In this document: in pieces, positions 1 to 10,835 of the stretch
Numbering within the stretch: the first letter of the stretch is position 1
Layout of the letters: each line of letters begins with the position of its first letter
Assembly (NCBI GenBank): GCA_038087015.1
Contig: JASBNA010000018.1
Span: 310,001-374,000 of the forward strand
Reading direction: 5' to 3'
Source of the DNA: Cerrena zonata
Taxonomy: Eukaryota; Basidiomycota; Agaricomycetes; Polyporales; Cerrenaceae
Length of the DNA stretch: 64,000 nucleotides
Made by a program: the position numbers and the translations under genes
The notes under the pieces: model-generated
Told to the model about the DNA's origin: nothing
Databases searched by the model: none
Seen by the model: only the letters and a program-made list of their open reading frames with translations

Positions 1-277
1 CTGCTGTGTCTTCGATGACCTCTGTCAGTGACAACTCAACTCATGTTAATCTGTGGAAGACTCTCAGAAGATCCTACGTTAAGATGGATCGGAAGGGCAA
101 GGACAAAACGCGTAGATTGATTGTTGAATTATATTGTCATCCAATATTATATAGTCAGCAACGGAGACTAATGCCAACGGTTATCTCCAATCTTTGGATG
201 ATTGTTCTCTGTTTGCAGTCCTTTTCATCGACATCATAATTTATATAAATCAAGATCCATAATGTCTAGTGATATCT
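1..277. other. Left edge, no supported gene
   Basis: A 77-residue frame is open on the plus strand, but it has no recognisable motif, no codon or splice support, and looks like chance. The strip also serves as the 3' flank of the leftward gene that ends at 278. Nothing else is seen. Confidence 0.4.
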
Positions 278-1249
278 CTATTCGGGACTAATTGGAGGTC
301 GAGCTGACACTGTGTAGCCTCTACTGCGCCTTTGAAGCTTTGAAGACTGCGGAGACTCTGGTATTGCTAAGGTAGGAGTACTACCATTCCAATCCGATCT
401 CGAAATCGTACCAAACTCTGTCTCTTCCATTTTCTTGTTACTCCAAGGGGATAACAGCCTGACCCACGGTTTCGTCTGGCTCCCGATGATTAAAGTTCCG
501 GCAACATGCTCTTTCTTTCCCTTCGAAAGAATTGCCTTTCCCCAAAATCCCATTCTAATCATCTGTTGATTAGTAGCTTGGGGAAGGGTCACGGATAGGT
601 CATAATGGGGATTGAGACCATGGCGTCCCGCAGGACTATCGTCTTCTTTAAATGCCCACGTTGCCTTAGAAGTTCCGAGTCCATAACCACGCACCCAAGA
701 ATATGATTCTCGAGTATAATCTGCGTGGTGGTGGTATTTGCCTTCTACTTCTGCTACAGATAGAGGTCCATAGCTAAGGCCTAGTTTAAGTCCCATGTCA
801 CCTCCTCTTTTCCAGTGAACACGTTCGGGATTCCCGTTATCATCTTGAGGAGAGATAGCAGCGATAGTGAGACTCTCAGCTGGGTGAGTGCGCATCGGAC
901 TACTATTGTCGAGGTGGTGTCTGAACTCCATTTTGAGATATGCTGAGCTGAAACGAACACCTTCTGTGGCGATAGCGCAGAACTCAAGCCTAAGCTTGAT
1001 CGTGTTGGCTTGGGATTCATCTTCAGGCCTTATCAGAACAATGCTGAAGAACGATTGACGATGGTTTGCGCGACCGATCTGCAGCATGTTCATGTCCAAT
1101 ACACAGGAGAATTCGGGATCGTCAAAACGTTTGTCTTGGTTCACGAAACCCCTGAGCCGATCCTTGACGGTAAAAGGGCGGTCGAGATAGTCACCGATGC
1201 AGGATGTGAATGGAGGTATGATCCTAGAAATTAGTCCGTGATGGTTCAT
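278..1249 (-). CDS. Hypothetical protein, 323 residues, single exon
   Basis: An uninterrupted 323-codon frame on the minus strand starts at an ATG at 1249 and ends at 278. I do not recognise the family. The protein has no obvious signal peptide or membrane segment. It is mixed alpha/beta in composition, with an aromatic- and Gly-rich middle (around residues 150-240: several His, Tyr and Trp residues near a run of three histidines) and a basic, Ser-rich C-terminus. In a genome where most genes are split, such a long single-exon frame is unlikely to be chance. A conserved fungal orphan family is the best guess. An upstream exon on the same strand (around 1300-1511) is possible but the frames do not join cleanly. 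Confidence 0.6.
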   Translation of the reverse strand: MNHHGLISRIIPPFTSCIGDYLDRPFTVKDRLRGFVNQDKRFDDPEFSCVLDMNMLQIGRANHRQSFFSIVLIRPEDESQANTIKLRLEFCAIATEGVRFSSAYLKMEFRHHLDNSSPMRTHPAESLTIAAISPQDDNGNPERVHWKRGGDMGLKLGLSYGPLSVAEVEGKYHHHADYTRESYSWVRGYGLGTSKATWAFKEDDSPAGRHGLNPHYDLSVTLPQATNQQMIRMGFWGKAILSKGKKEHVAGTLIIGSQTKPWVRLLSPWSNKKMEETEFGTISRSDWNGSTPTLAIPESPQSSKLQRRSRGYTVSARPPISPE

Positions 1250-1536
1250 GGAGAAGATACCTCAGAATCACCTACGTGTTAGAGCTGGAACAAGACGTCT
1301 AAGGCATTTTTGTGTCAAGTTTCATCCTTATGTAAGACGAGGTCTTACTTACCAAGGTCGTACTCGATATATTACCATCTTTGTAACTGTAAAACCCAAT
1401 AGACTCCAAGTTACTTGGGCCAATACTGTTGCTTTTCTTCATCGATTCTGGATGAATTTGGAGCGGGGTAGGAGTTCCGTCATAAGAAACAATCTGTGTT
1501 CTAGAAATCAAGGTCAGGTCATGATTTCAGTACGGA
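1250..1536. other. Gap between two leftward genes with an ambiguous open frame
   Basis: On the minus strand an open stretch (1299-1511) could be an extra 3' exon of the thioredoxin-like gene or a 5' exon of the 323-residue gene. Donor and acceptor candidates exist on both sides, but no choice keeps the frame convincingly. It is left unassigned. Confidence 0.3.
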
Positions 1537-2064
1537 TCATTGAATCTTACTCAGATTCCAAAACGTATACCGATAGAAACTCCTAGATAGTATCTCAGTG
1601 TCAGAGCTATTTTCGTTAAATAATTTAAGGTGGTGCACCTCAAGTTGTTCCCAAGGCTGATAACCTCTAAGACTCTTGATAAACTTGCCCTTGCGAAAGA
1701 CTGCTATTCGAGGGACCTGGGAATCGATGTTATCTAACAACACACGTCACATCGTGCGATACTAGTACTTACTGTTGTAACCGAGGCCAATTGCATTGCA
1801 TGATCGTGCTCGCCAGTTGAGCAGTCTATCTTGTAAAACTTCGCTACCTTAGTGAATCTATCATAGACAGCGGCCCGCTCGAATACTGGATTGAAACTAA
1901 TGCACGCAGGACAATGGGCTTGAAAGAACTTGATCACAGTGCAATGTTCTTGGCTTATCTGGTATTGTTAAAGTGATCAGTGTGATAACTAGAGTGATTC
2001 GTAGTAGGGGACTTACCAGCTCCAGGAACTCCTCATGCTTTGTTATGATGGCGATTGAGGACAT
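1537..2064 (-). CDS. Thioredoxin-like protein
   Basis: Three exons are read on the minus strand: 2064-2017, 1958-1773 and 1716-1537, giving about 137 residues. The active-site motif is FFQAHCPAC, a CxxC of the form C-P-A-C instead of the classical C-G-P-C. The usual cis-proline region follows as TTVPRIAVFRKG at the second splice junction, and a GYQPWEQL segment matches the C-terminal helix region of thioredoxins. The start at 2064 (MSSIAIITKHEEFLEL) gives the standard N-terminal strand and helix and no signal peptide, so a cytosolic or nuclear dithiol oxidoreductase is expected. The C-P-A-C spacing is unusual and may shift redox potential. The C-terminal tail after about residue 115 is uncertain, because an alternative donor near 1560 would replace the last residues. 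Confidence 0.7.
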
Positions 2065-2676
2065 CGCAAATTGTGGATTTCAGCGAGGGTAAGGACTGCA
2101 AGAAAGGGGTGGGTGGGTAGAGCAGAGTCCAGGACGTCGAAGCATGTTCACGAGCGTTCGACAACTTAGACGCAGCCACAGTGATATTCAGTTTCAGCGT
2201 TAGAAGAGAAGACACAGCCCATGACTTGATTGACAGGCTGTGGGATAGGACAGCCAGCAGACTAACAGCGCCGTCGGTTTGTCGTTCCATGTATGGATCT
2301 TTCAAGCAAAGAAAAAAATAGTATACTATGAGTATCACTCGGATCATTGTCAATAAATCTGGAAGACGATACCTGCCACTAGAGCGACCTCAAAATGCCT
2401 AGCTAGTAGAATACGCATTTGCAGTGGGTCAGACTACGCACAGACTGGAGATGTAATGAAGATCTTGATGCGGTGAGAGGTGTAGAATTATACTTGTGCT
2501 TGCCATAAATTCGTACAAAACGATCACAATTTGAGTGAACGACTTGGCAAGTTCAATATGTCTATTTGGTGTTGTTATGCAGCAGCAGGGCATGCTTCCC
2601 AAATAGTCACGACACTTTCTTTTTAGGAAGGTTGGGTAACTGGTCGAATGGCCAGCCCTGATGTATTACATTTAGC
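2065..2676. other. Intergenic, 5' of thioredoxin-like gene and 3' of family member 1
   Basis: About 610 bp. A minus-strand frame (2033-2353) is open, but it overlaps the first exon of the thioredoxin-like gene in another frame and has no support. The upstream part presumably holds the promoter of that gene. No repeat or RNA was seen. Confidence 0.4.
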
Positions 2677-4279
2677 TCAATTATGGATTTTCCGAAGTAA
2701 GAACTTCAAGACACCTCCTGCCTTCGCAACCTTGAGAGGAAATATCTTGTGACCCCTGGTGTAGGCACGTAATGCGGCTAAATCCTCAAATTTCTGTGGG
2801 GTTTCTTGTGCGCGATGCAAATCTACCAAGTCTACCAAGTTAACATACAAGGACCGAATGACCTACAGAAGGCCATCACGTCAGTACAGAGCCAATATAG
2901 TGGGTGATAAAACAAACCCTTCGACACTCATCCAGGTCTTGAGGTATCGGATCAATATCGAGAACTTGTAACATGTACTGCCAAGCCTTGACGTCATTCG
3001 GATCAAGTCCATAGATCTCGTTGAACTGTTCTGACATGACAGTTTTGAATTGCGCCTGGACTTCCTTCTTTGTTGCTTCCCCGTTTTTCCAACCTTTCTG
3101 TTGAGTAAGTCGCATAAACTCGCCAACTGCTGGAGCATTGGGCTTATAGTCGAATTCGGGGTATTGCGAGAAGAACTGGTCGATGCGAGGAGTTTGAGAA
3201 TATCGAACGGCGAGTGCAGCAGGAGCAGTAAAATATGGTACAGCCTTGGGATCGGAGGGCTGCTGATTGTAAGGTATGGTTGTACATTAATAGGCGAAAT
3301 ACTCACCTTTTCCGGAGCTTCTTGCTCAGAGTCAGAGTCGGAACTAATTTCAATCACTTCTGGTTCTATTGGATCGACATCATCCCATAGAGAAACCATC
3401 GCAGAGATAGAGTAGCTTCTTGGAGGGGGCATTTGCACTCCAGGAACGAATTTCGTAGAGGGTTGAGTCTGAAGAACAGTTTAACACGCGTATCATCCAC
3501 ATTCACGTCACACACCTTGCTCCTTGAAATTGTATTCAACTTACGTCTCTTTGCAACGCGTTCACCCGGCGTAGGATCTGCCGCATTAGTCAATTCTGCG
3601 ACTACTTGTTGTCGTTCATCTTCACCATAAGGTTGCATTCCAGTGTCGCCCTCCGGTTCAGCTCTAACTGGTTTCCGCCTACTCGTTATGTTCTGTAGCT
3701 CGGAGCTTCGTAAGATGTTAGTCATTGACTTTGCACTCGTGACGGTCCGTGGGACGTTTCGGTTCGCTACAAATGACATTTCCTAGAGACTGATAGCTTA
3801 GGTTCATGAATATTGATGAGATAGTAGCTGTTCTCGAGACTCACAGACGTGGATGAAGAAAGCGAGCTAGAGTGACAAGGCTGGGTAAGACTACGACCCA
3901 GAGACAACGGTCTCTGTCGTTTACCGCGTAATTGAGTGAGGGGTTGGCTGTTGAAGTCATCACTCTCCTTAACGACTCTCGAGGTCTGAGATAATTGAAA
4001 GTCCTCTTCGAGGGCATCAAGGACGGCAGATTCCTCTTGCGTCAATGTCATCAATGGAAATCCTTCATCGTCCACTGAAGGGTCTAGACAGGGAGAGGAA
4101 GGCTCCTGTTTCAAGCTGGGCTGCCTGGCGTCGCATTCAGACGCGTCGAATTCTGAGGAAGTAGTCGGATGTGTCGCTTGGGATGATGCTCGTCCTTCAA
4201 GCAATGCGATCACATCGTCGTCCAAATCAAATGGCTCAATCTCAGAGAAGGAGTCAGAGTCAATGTCTGAAGCGGACAT
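2677..4279 (-). CDS. Unnamed duplicated-family protein, member 1 (464 residues)
   Basis: Five exons on the minus strand: 4279-3845, 3782-3516, 3468-3307, 3262-2918 and 2862-2677. The frame is continuous and all sites are GT-AG. The first ~290 residues are acidic, Ser-rich and probably disordered, with a basic RVAKRRK stretch near residue 225 that could be a nuclear signal. The conserved part (about residues 310-464) has the motif FFSQYPEFDY, then GWKNGEATKKE, FNEIYGLDPNDVKAWQYM, DIDPIPQDLDECRR and, after an intron, YVNLVDLVDLHRA, FPLKVAKAGGVLKFLLRKI. Three paralogs in this window share these motifs and the position and phase of the last intron. The function is not known to me. The nearest neighbour upstream is member 2, in the same orientation. 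A nuclear role is an inference from the basic patch only. Confidence 0.8.
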
Positions 4280-4521
4280 GACTTACCACTGCAGAGACGT
4301 TGTGAGAAGTTTGTGCGGATCCGGAGTTTATTTACGACTGCGCGATTCGCGACGCGACGCGATGCATTACGTATTGTCTGTGTTCGGAATACGGAATGCG
4401 TGGGTACAAGATCAATTGTTCAAGATTTGCAAAATGTGAAGTACTATGTAGACAGTAATAACAGACTTTATGTATGTATTATCTCTGAAAAAGGAAAGGC
4501 AACGTAGTCTGAGTCGACATT

Positions 4522-5241
4522 TCAGCTTAGAATATGTCGCAGGAGATATCTTAGAACACCTCCCTCCTTTGCCTCATCAAGAGGAAAGAACTTTCTGGTT
4601 GCGATGGTGTACCTGCTGAGCTCTTCCTCCGTCTCGAATATCCTCACTGCTCTTCCCGTACGATGAGCGTCCAACAAGTCGACGAGATTGACATGTGTTG
4701 AAAGGACGATCTGCCTCCAATAGTTAGAACGGAATCATGTGGAAAAAATGCTGCTGTTACTGACCTCTCGACAATCTTCCAAGTCATCAGGGACGGGATC
4801 AACGTCCAACATCGTGCAAAGGTATTGCCAGGACTCGATGTCGTCCTCATCCATTCCGTAGATATTATTGAACTCTTCTATCAAGGCGAATCTGAACTCT
4901 TCGTACATCTCCTTGCTTTCCTCGCTTCCACGCTTCCAGCCTTCATGTCGACTTAGACGTCTATACTCGGCAATTACTGGCGTGTCGTCGCGATAATCAA
5001 AGGACTGGAAGCGAGCGAAGAAATGATCAAGAGCTCCAAGACCATCGGACTGAAGCACAGATTAGCAGGCTTGAGAAGGAAGAGTAGATGAAATAAAAGT
5101 GACCTCATCATCATCCTCGGACTCTGACTGATAGCTTCCTGAATCTGAGTCACTGTTCCCGTCATCATAACTATAGCCTTGTTCGTAGTCATGATAATGG
5201 TCATAGCCATATTCATCGCCATAGTAGTCGAAGTTAGGCAT
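4522..5241 (-). CDS. Unnamed duplicated-family protein, member 2 (203 residues)
   Basis: Three minus-strand exons, 5241-5104, 5049-4765 and 4710-4522, give 203 residues. The short N-terminal tail is a Tyr/Asp/Ser-rich acidic segment. The conserved core follows: FFARFQSFDYRDD, a GWKRGSEESKEMYEEF stretch, FNNIYGMDEDDIESWQYLC, DVDPVPDDLEDCRE, then after a phase-0 intron THVNLVDLLDAHRTG and FPLDEAKEGGVLRYLLRHI. It is nearly the minimal form of the family, since almost the whole protein is the domain. It lies about 240 bp from member 1, head to tail, which suggests tandem duplication. The donor of the first intron is GTCACT, which is unusual, so the N-terminal exon could be misplaced. Function unknown. 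Confidence 0.8.
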
Positions 5242-5765
5242 AAAGTGATTGGATTGTCAGTACAATTTGTGAAGGAGTAGAGGTTACACGTAGTACACTG
5301 TCACCAGTGGTAGGATAATGAGCCTTAAATCCGCTCGCATAGTCGACGAATCGCACGGGTCGGGTTTACATCACTAGACTCTTTAGCCGAGACGATCGTA
5401 AGGTTTGTAGACCTATACAGAGACTAGAGCGCATCTAGAGGGGAGCGAATAAGTCATATTCTGAGCTACATCGAGGGAGGTCGCTGGGTAGTATATAAGA
5501 ACTTACTTACTGTCACAGTGTCAGTTGTTGAACGTTCCATGCTGAAAATCAAAGATTCTTTGCTTGTGTTGCTTAGAAGCCTCGAATCTATCTCTGAAAT
5601 CAGCAATCCGAGATCGCCACGTAACATTAACTCACCTGAATTACCATGAGCTCGAAATTCTCACTTACCATACTCATCTGAAGGAGAAATAATAAGTTAC
5701 ATAGCGCATTACGATTTACGTGTGGGTACAATAATCCAAATCTCTATCTATGCTGCACGCCGTCC
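5242..5765. other. Intergenic, upstream of family member 2
   Basis: About 520 bp between the 3' end of the GT61 gene and the start of member 2. A TATA-like run on the minus strand lies near 5490-5497, roughly 250 bp before the start codon. No coding signal was found on either strand. Confidence 0.4.
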
Positions 5766-8590
5766 TCACAAAGCTTTCGCTATCCGCAAAGCTTCCTCCC
5801 TGATAGTCTGCACAACGGCATCTGTATCAAGAGTGATTTCCATACCCTGGGTATGTGGGAGTCTCTCGTTCGAGAGACCCATGACTGGTGGTAGTGAATT
5901 TCCAGCAAATTTTCTTTGAAAGAAATATGTCAGTTGATTCACTTTTCTGTTGTATATGAACGAGAGGCTTACCGGCCGTTCCACCAGGCAATATACTTCA
6001 TTCCTAACGATCGAACAGCATACTCTTGATCCCGTCGGAAAAGTCCAGGAGGGAAGAATTCGATGAGTAAGGGCGCAGAATTCTGCGATCGTTCTAGTTC
6101 CTGCGCAGCAGACTCTTCAGAAGATGATTGTGTAACTGGAAGAGGAGCAGGCATAAAGACGCTGTCGGCCATTTGAGGTCCATAAGGTCCAATGACGATC
6201 TGAAAACAGTCACTCTGTTAGAAGGGAGTTTCGAAGGTTGTAAAATTTGCTCACGCTCGATTGAACGATACTGTTCATCCTCTCTTGCCATACTTCCATA
6301 CTCCCGTTCCCTCTCACAAGATTTACTGCACTAAGCACGCCATCGATCTCTAACTTTCTTAACCCTCTCAATAGAGCGAGATGATCTTCGCTCCTGAGTT
6401 TAGCACCGGCAGCTGCAGGCTCCATTTGCATAGAAACGTAGGTGAGAATAGGTTTCTTGCTTCTCGTAGGGGACCTCGGTTTGGTTTGTTTGTCATTCGA
6501 GGAGGGTATGTCGGATGGAAGTCGGAGGTAGGAGAGAAGAGCCTCACGAACAGGTGTCCACCATCCTTCGGGGACTGTCAAGCCGACGAAAGGCGCTGCC
6601 CAGACGGGCTTGCCACTTTGGTCATCGTCAGCTCGTTTCCTAAGCTCGACCTCGGTTTCATGCCCGTCCTCAGTTTCAAGCTCCACCTCGAGTTTGCCCT
6701 TCTCGAGTTCGACCTCAGCTTCCACTCCAGCAATCTTGACCTCGAGTTCGGTCTCGTCATCTCGTCGGTGGATGATTGACCTTCGTTCGATCTCGACTTC
6801 AAGCTTCTTATCTTCGAGTTCGAGCTCGGTTTCAACTCCAGCAACTTTGAGCTCGACTTCGGCTTCGTCCTTGTCGATTTCGACTTCAACTCCTGTATCT
6901 TCATCTCTGTTTTCGAGTTCCAGTTCGAGCTTATTTCCGTTTTTGGTCTCGATTTCTGCTTCGATTTCGTCCTTCTCCACTTCAACCTCAGCTTCTGCAC
7001 CAGCAGCTGTAATTTCGAGCTCGGTCTCGTCGTTTCGGCGTTGAGGGATACTGAGACCAATGTTAGGCGTCGCCCGGAAAAGGTCTGCCGATTCTACCCC
7101 TCTTATCGAGTTCGACTTCGATTTCACTCCCGCTTGGAGTCTTGAGCTCGACCTCGACTTCGTCCTTTTCGACTTCAATCTCCACCTGATGGCCAGCGAC
7201 GCTGACCTCGCTCTCAATCTCGTCGTCATCTCGTCGTCGAAGTTCGCCGCTTCCGGCTTTCCTAGGTGGAGCCACCCACCCGACGGTCCACTGGTCTCGC
7301 CCCCGTTCGGCAGCGCCACTATCTGCTACGATGATGCGGTCGTAGATGTACGGAACATGAAGGTCAACATAGTCTTGGAAGTCTTCGGAATATTGGATAC
7401 CCATTGTCGGGAAGATGGCTTTGAGGAAGTGCAGGTGAAGACCTGGTAATTCCACTAAATCTCTGCCGAAATTAAATTATTGCAGCCAAGGACGCTTACC
7501 ATTGTAAGACTTGATCCGTAACGGAGGGTGTGTCTTTGGGTTCCCGTCTACAGGAGGCAAACCCGGACTAGAGAAACTCGGAACCCGAGGGAAGACAAGC
7601 CTCACGGGTGGTGTGACGTCCTCACCACCTGTCGTCTCGGCTCCTATAATCTTCAACCCAGAGGAGGAAGTGAACGACCGAGAGGCATGAGGCAAGCTCA
7701 AGTAACTGTGCGTGCGGTAAAGCGAGAATAGTGTATAGAGATCCTGAGACTCAGCGGGGTCGGTACTTAGCCAAGTGGTTCCCTGTACACTAGAATCGGA
7801 CACATTAATGCATATAGCGGGAGAATAGAGATGGGTATACATACACGCCACCGAAGCGTCCGAATAGTGTGGTTGCTTCTTCCTTGTCGATGATTCGCCA
7901 GTCCTTAGGCGTAGGCGGTTGTGACCTATCAGCCGAAGAGGAGGCAATGGATCCCAGTGGGGGCAGAAGCGAGGGCTTGTCGGCGACGAGGTAGAAGGTG
8001 CCGTTAAGCATGAACAAGTTCTCAAAGACAGTGTAGCCTACACATATTGATTATTTGGGATTTCGTGAAAGTAGCGAGCACATACCTGGTACATGTACCA
8101 AAGCCCTGCTGTCCGGAATATTATTGCCCTTCTCGCCCCACCAGACGAGCCCACCGCCGAGCGTGACACCCTTGTTAAGACCGACACCAATAGCCTCCTT
8201 AGTAGCACTCCTAGATGCAGTCTTCCCAGACCCAGCTTTGTAGATATAAGTCGACGCCTCGACAGCATCTCCAAGATCCAGAAGAATGAGAGACTCTTGT
8301 GCATGCTCGACCGAAGCAATATCCCCTTCTTTCCAGTCCCAGTCACCTACAATAACCTTTTCCAGGTCATCACGCCATTCGACTGGCCGTCGACCGTCGG
8401 GGTCAAGTCCTGGGTCTTTATTCCCGAAACCAAGAGTGGAGAGATATCCTGCGTTGAGCTTGGTGTTGACACCGACGGCTCGAAGTGACGTTTCGATGTT
8501 GTAGGTGAGAACGAAGATGGTAAATGCGAAGAGAACAAGGCTGATTTCACGCCGAGTTGGCGGTGAAGCCCAATTCCGAGGTGGTGGCAT
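5766..8590 (-). CDS. GT61-family glycosyltransferase with Glu/Val-rich repeat insert and one frameshift
   Basis: Six minus-strand exons: 8590-8086, 8037-7845, 7789-7500, 7442-6255, 6199-5973 and 5913-5766. Residues ~14-33 form a signal anchor (LVLFAFTIFVLTY), so a Golgi/ER type II membrane enzyme is expected. Family landmarks are YTVFENLFMLNGTFYLV, GTTWLSTD, DLYTLFSLYRTHS, a tyrosine-rich VPYIYDRIIVADSGAAERGR, ILTYVSMQMEP, and near the C-terminus ADSVFMP, LIEFFPPGLFRRDQEY and MKYIAWWNGRKF. These match fungal proteins with the GT61 (formerly DUF563) catalytic domain, which transfer sugars to secreted glycans or proteins; the acceptor here is unknown. Residues ~395-606 are a tandem Glu/Val/Asp repeat that makes the protein longer than usual. 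The exons sum to 2551 nt, one more than a multiple of three. The frame breaks at a T run near 7080, inside the repeat, so the gene is either damaged or carries a consensus error. Confidence 0.82.
6600..7235 (-). repeat. In-frame tandem repeat, Glu/Val-rich, inside GT61
   Basis: About three degenerate units of some 45-60 codons. Each begins near RRxDETELE, continues with alternating acidic and Val/Leu/Ile residues around a central AGxExEVE, and closes with a Lys-Arg pair. Units 1 and 3 are also followed by similar tails (GRPF..ATPNIGLSIPQ and GKPVWAAPFVGLTVPE), so the duplication took in part of the catalytic flank. The alternating acidic/hydrophobic pattern could form beta strands or a charged stalk; that is inference. 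Confidence 0.75.
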
Positions 8591-9510
8591 AGGTGTAAAG
8601 GATAGCTAGTTCAGACAGAACATGAAGTGGGTGCAAGTCCTGGGGACTGATAGACCACACAGCCTCGGTTTCGAGGGTTGCAAATGGAGATAGACAAGAA
8701 CGAAGTGGTGGAAAGGAGGCAACTCTATTTAAATGTGCAACAATCACTCGATCAACGTCACGGTTTCGGGAAGCTCATGAACGCTGAAAATGGTAAGTGA
8801 CGTATTTGACTGAATTTTATATTCGAAATTTTCCCAGTCCCCATCGCCAAAATTCAATGCCACTCCGTGGTTGGAGTGTACTTATACGGGTTCCGAATTG
8901 TAGACCACCGATAACAAGTACTACGGGTTTCGTCACCTTGACTCTCACTTCAATGGCTCATCGATTCATCTCATCCCCGCAACGATTCCGGGTTCAATAC
9001 AACCGTGTCCTTGCCAGTGTATGCTCCACATTCGTCGTATTCTCTCATATGAGCCATATTCTACCTCTCATTCCAATCTCGCCTCCCATCCCCCATTGGC
9101 CGCCTCAAACGATACCACAATACCTATTCTTCTCCGCCTTCTGTTTCTCTTATCCACTCCTATAACTGATGGTACACATCCCCGTATGTCTCCACTCTAA
9201 TGTTAGCTCGCATTCAAAAAGCTATACTGACATTTCCAGTGTTATTTCATTGATTAGCCAAATGCACTCGCCAGGTAGGCTCAATACCATACTACCACGT
9301 AGTCCCTGTGCATCTTCTCATTAATTTACAACGAACCGCTGTCCAAAGATGAGTACGCCTCTTCGATGATCTCTGTTACTTGAAAAATTTCCTATTGTTA
9401 ATTACAGACGGCAAATCCTCGATGATGGGAGGGCTGCGAACACCATGTCACTACGTCATCGAATTGAGGGAAAGTTATTGTCCCTGTAATGCCGGATCTT
9501 TCTGCTACTC
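8591..9510. other. Intergenic between GT61 and the leftward paralog
   Basis: About 920 bp. A plus-strand frame (8797-9165) is open, but its Ser/Pro/Ile-rich translation looks like chance. The first 200 bp probably hold the GT61 promoter. No repeats with matches elsewhere in the window were noticed. Confidence 0.4.
8726..8734 (-). promoter_or_regulatory. TATA-like element for GT61
   Basis: ATTTAAATA on the minus strand lies about 136 bp before the start codon at 8590. Spacing fits a core promoter with a 5' leader. No experimental or conservation support. Confidence 0.3.
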
Positions 9511-10137
9511 CTAGTCCGCCTCTACCATCAGTGTCCCTTCGTCATCTTCGATCGGTCTCCTAAGATGCTGAATGTATGCTGTTACTTCATCATCCGGCGT
9601 CAGGTCGTCCTCGCCATTATCCTCCTCACTCATCATCTTTTGCTCTTCTTCCGTCATGGCGTTGTCAAACCGTCCATCAGGATCAACGATGGTAACAAAA
9701 ACTGGCTTGTATGAGTCGGGATCAGCTTCCATTATCTGGGTTATGAAAAACGGTTTTGCGATCGTCATCTCTTCCAGGTTTTCTTCTGATGAGACCCGCG
9801 TTCGCTCTCCCATTTGCGTCCTGCCACGATACTTCTCCAAGTGTTTCCTCGTGACTAGCATGACTCTCTGCTCGCACACATCGGCGCGATATTGGCGTCG
9901 CTTTTGTCTGGTATCATACCCTTGCTTATGGAGCTCGATATTTGTCTTTATTGGCCACGTGAGTATGCGGAAGCTGTATGTCTCCAACACCTCTTCGATG
10001 TTTGGTGGATATTTGGGAAACATTTGCAATACGTCCACCATTCGCATGTTGTTATGTTGAGTCTGAGCCATATTGTGACTTTCATTCGTCATATATCCTG
10101 TTATGATTTCTACCAGATCCTCCTTGCGTGGGCCCAT
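9511..10137 (-). CDS. Hypothetical protein, divergent paralog A (208 residues)
   Basis: A single exon from an ATG at 10137 to 9511. There is no signal peptide or membrane segment. The N-terminus has VEIITGYM, the middle is rich in basic and Tyr residues (QYRADVCEQRVMLVTRKHLEKYRG), and the C-terminus is acidic (EEQKMMSEEDNGEDDLTPDDE). Several blocks align with the protein encoded on the other strand at 10836-11495: VEIITGY with VKIRTGY, CEQRVMLVTRKHLEKY with NDKCVMFVASSTLSRL, and VFVTIVDPDGRFDNAMTEEE with LQFLTIVDDTVYDEFYARE. The two genes are therefore probably diverged duplicates sharing a 700-bp intergenic promoter region. Family and function are not recognised. Confidence 0.65.
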   Translation of the reverse strand: MGPRKEDLVEIITGYMTNESHNMAQTQHNNMRMVDVLQMFPKYPPNIEEVLETYSFRILTWPIKTNIELHKQGYDTRQKRRQYRADVCEQRVMLVTRKHLEKYRGRTQMGERTRVSSEENLEEMTIAKPFFITQIMEADPDSYKPVFVTIVDPDGRFDNAMTEEEQKMMSEEDNGEDDLTPDDEVTAYIQHLRRPIEDDEGTLMVEAD

Positions 10138-10835
10138 GTTCTTCGTGATTGAAAGAGATGAACATCAGTACAGAATGTTTACCTTTATAACTGAATGTAG
10201 AACACGTACGAAGTTAAGTACGATGGATGAAGATATTCACAGAGATGTTAGATACGGATTCACACCTAAGTCACTTTATCTCCCGTATTTATAGAATAAT
10301 ACACGCGTGCAATCTGATGCCACGTAATCCATTGACTAAGATCACCACATCGAAAGATCTATTTCTCAAAGTACTTCAATAAGATCAGTGCTAGCTTTAC
10401 GTATTTTGATGTATTCCAGCGTTCGACATATCAAGAGGGTCATACCTAGTAGGTATGGGATTAGTCCTAATATCCACAACACTGAGCGACAGACCCAACA
10501 TAGGCAAAAAAGTACCTTGTTCATTACGCTATTCACTGGAAAGGAAACAAGAGAAATTTCGACTTGATCATAGAATACCTGCAGAGCTTCGATTATTGCT
10601 TCCTTACCTTTTAATGAGTCATAAGTCTCGGGCTAGTCTGTCTTATACACAAATCTCAGCGTGCCGACAGTGCACTCCCACCAGCCCATCTTCAACGCTG
10701 TCTATCGTTCTACATAGCTAATTCTACTCGCAGAGTACTTTTTCTACGCACTGGTTAAAGTCCAGTTGCAATCTTACAGGTTTGTGACGTATTTTAACTT
10801 TCTAGAGATATGATATTGAGGTGACATCAGGATCT
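10138..10835. other. Divergent intergenic region between paralogs A and B
   Basis: About 700 bp from which both paralogs point outward. No further coding signal. One TATA-like motif serves the minus-strand gene; no clear counterpart was seen for the plus-strand gene. Confidence 0.4.
10286..10293 (-). promoter_or_regulatory. TATA-like element for paralog A
   Basis: TATAAATA on the minus strand, about 150 bp upstream of the ATG at 10137, within the divergent intergenic region. Support is by position and motif only. Confidence 0.3.

Noticed and set aside
6610..7044. 144-residue Ser-rich frame on the plus strand
   Set aside because: It is the antisense shadow of the Glu/Val repeat in the GT61 gene; GAG/GAA codons read as CTC/TTC and TCG on the other strand.
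8797..9165. 122-residue plus-strand frame
   Set aside because: Ser/Pro/Ile-rich translation without motif, splice signal or match; likely chance in intergenic DNA.
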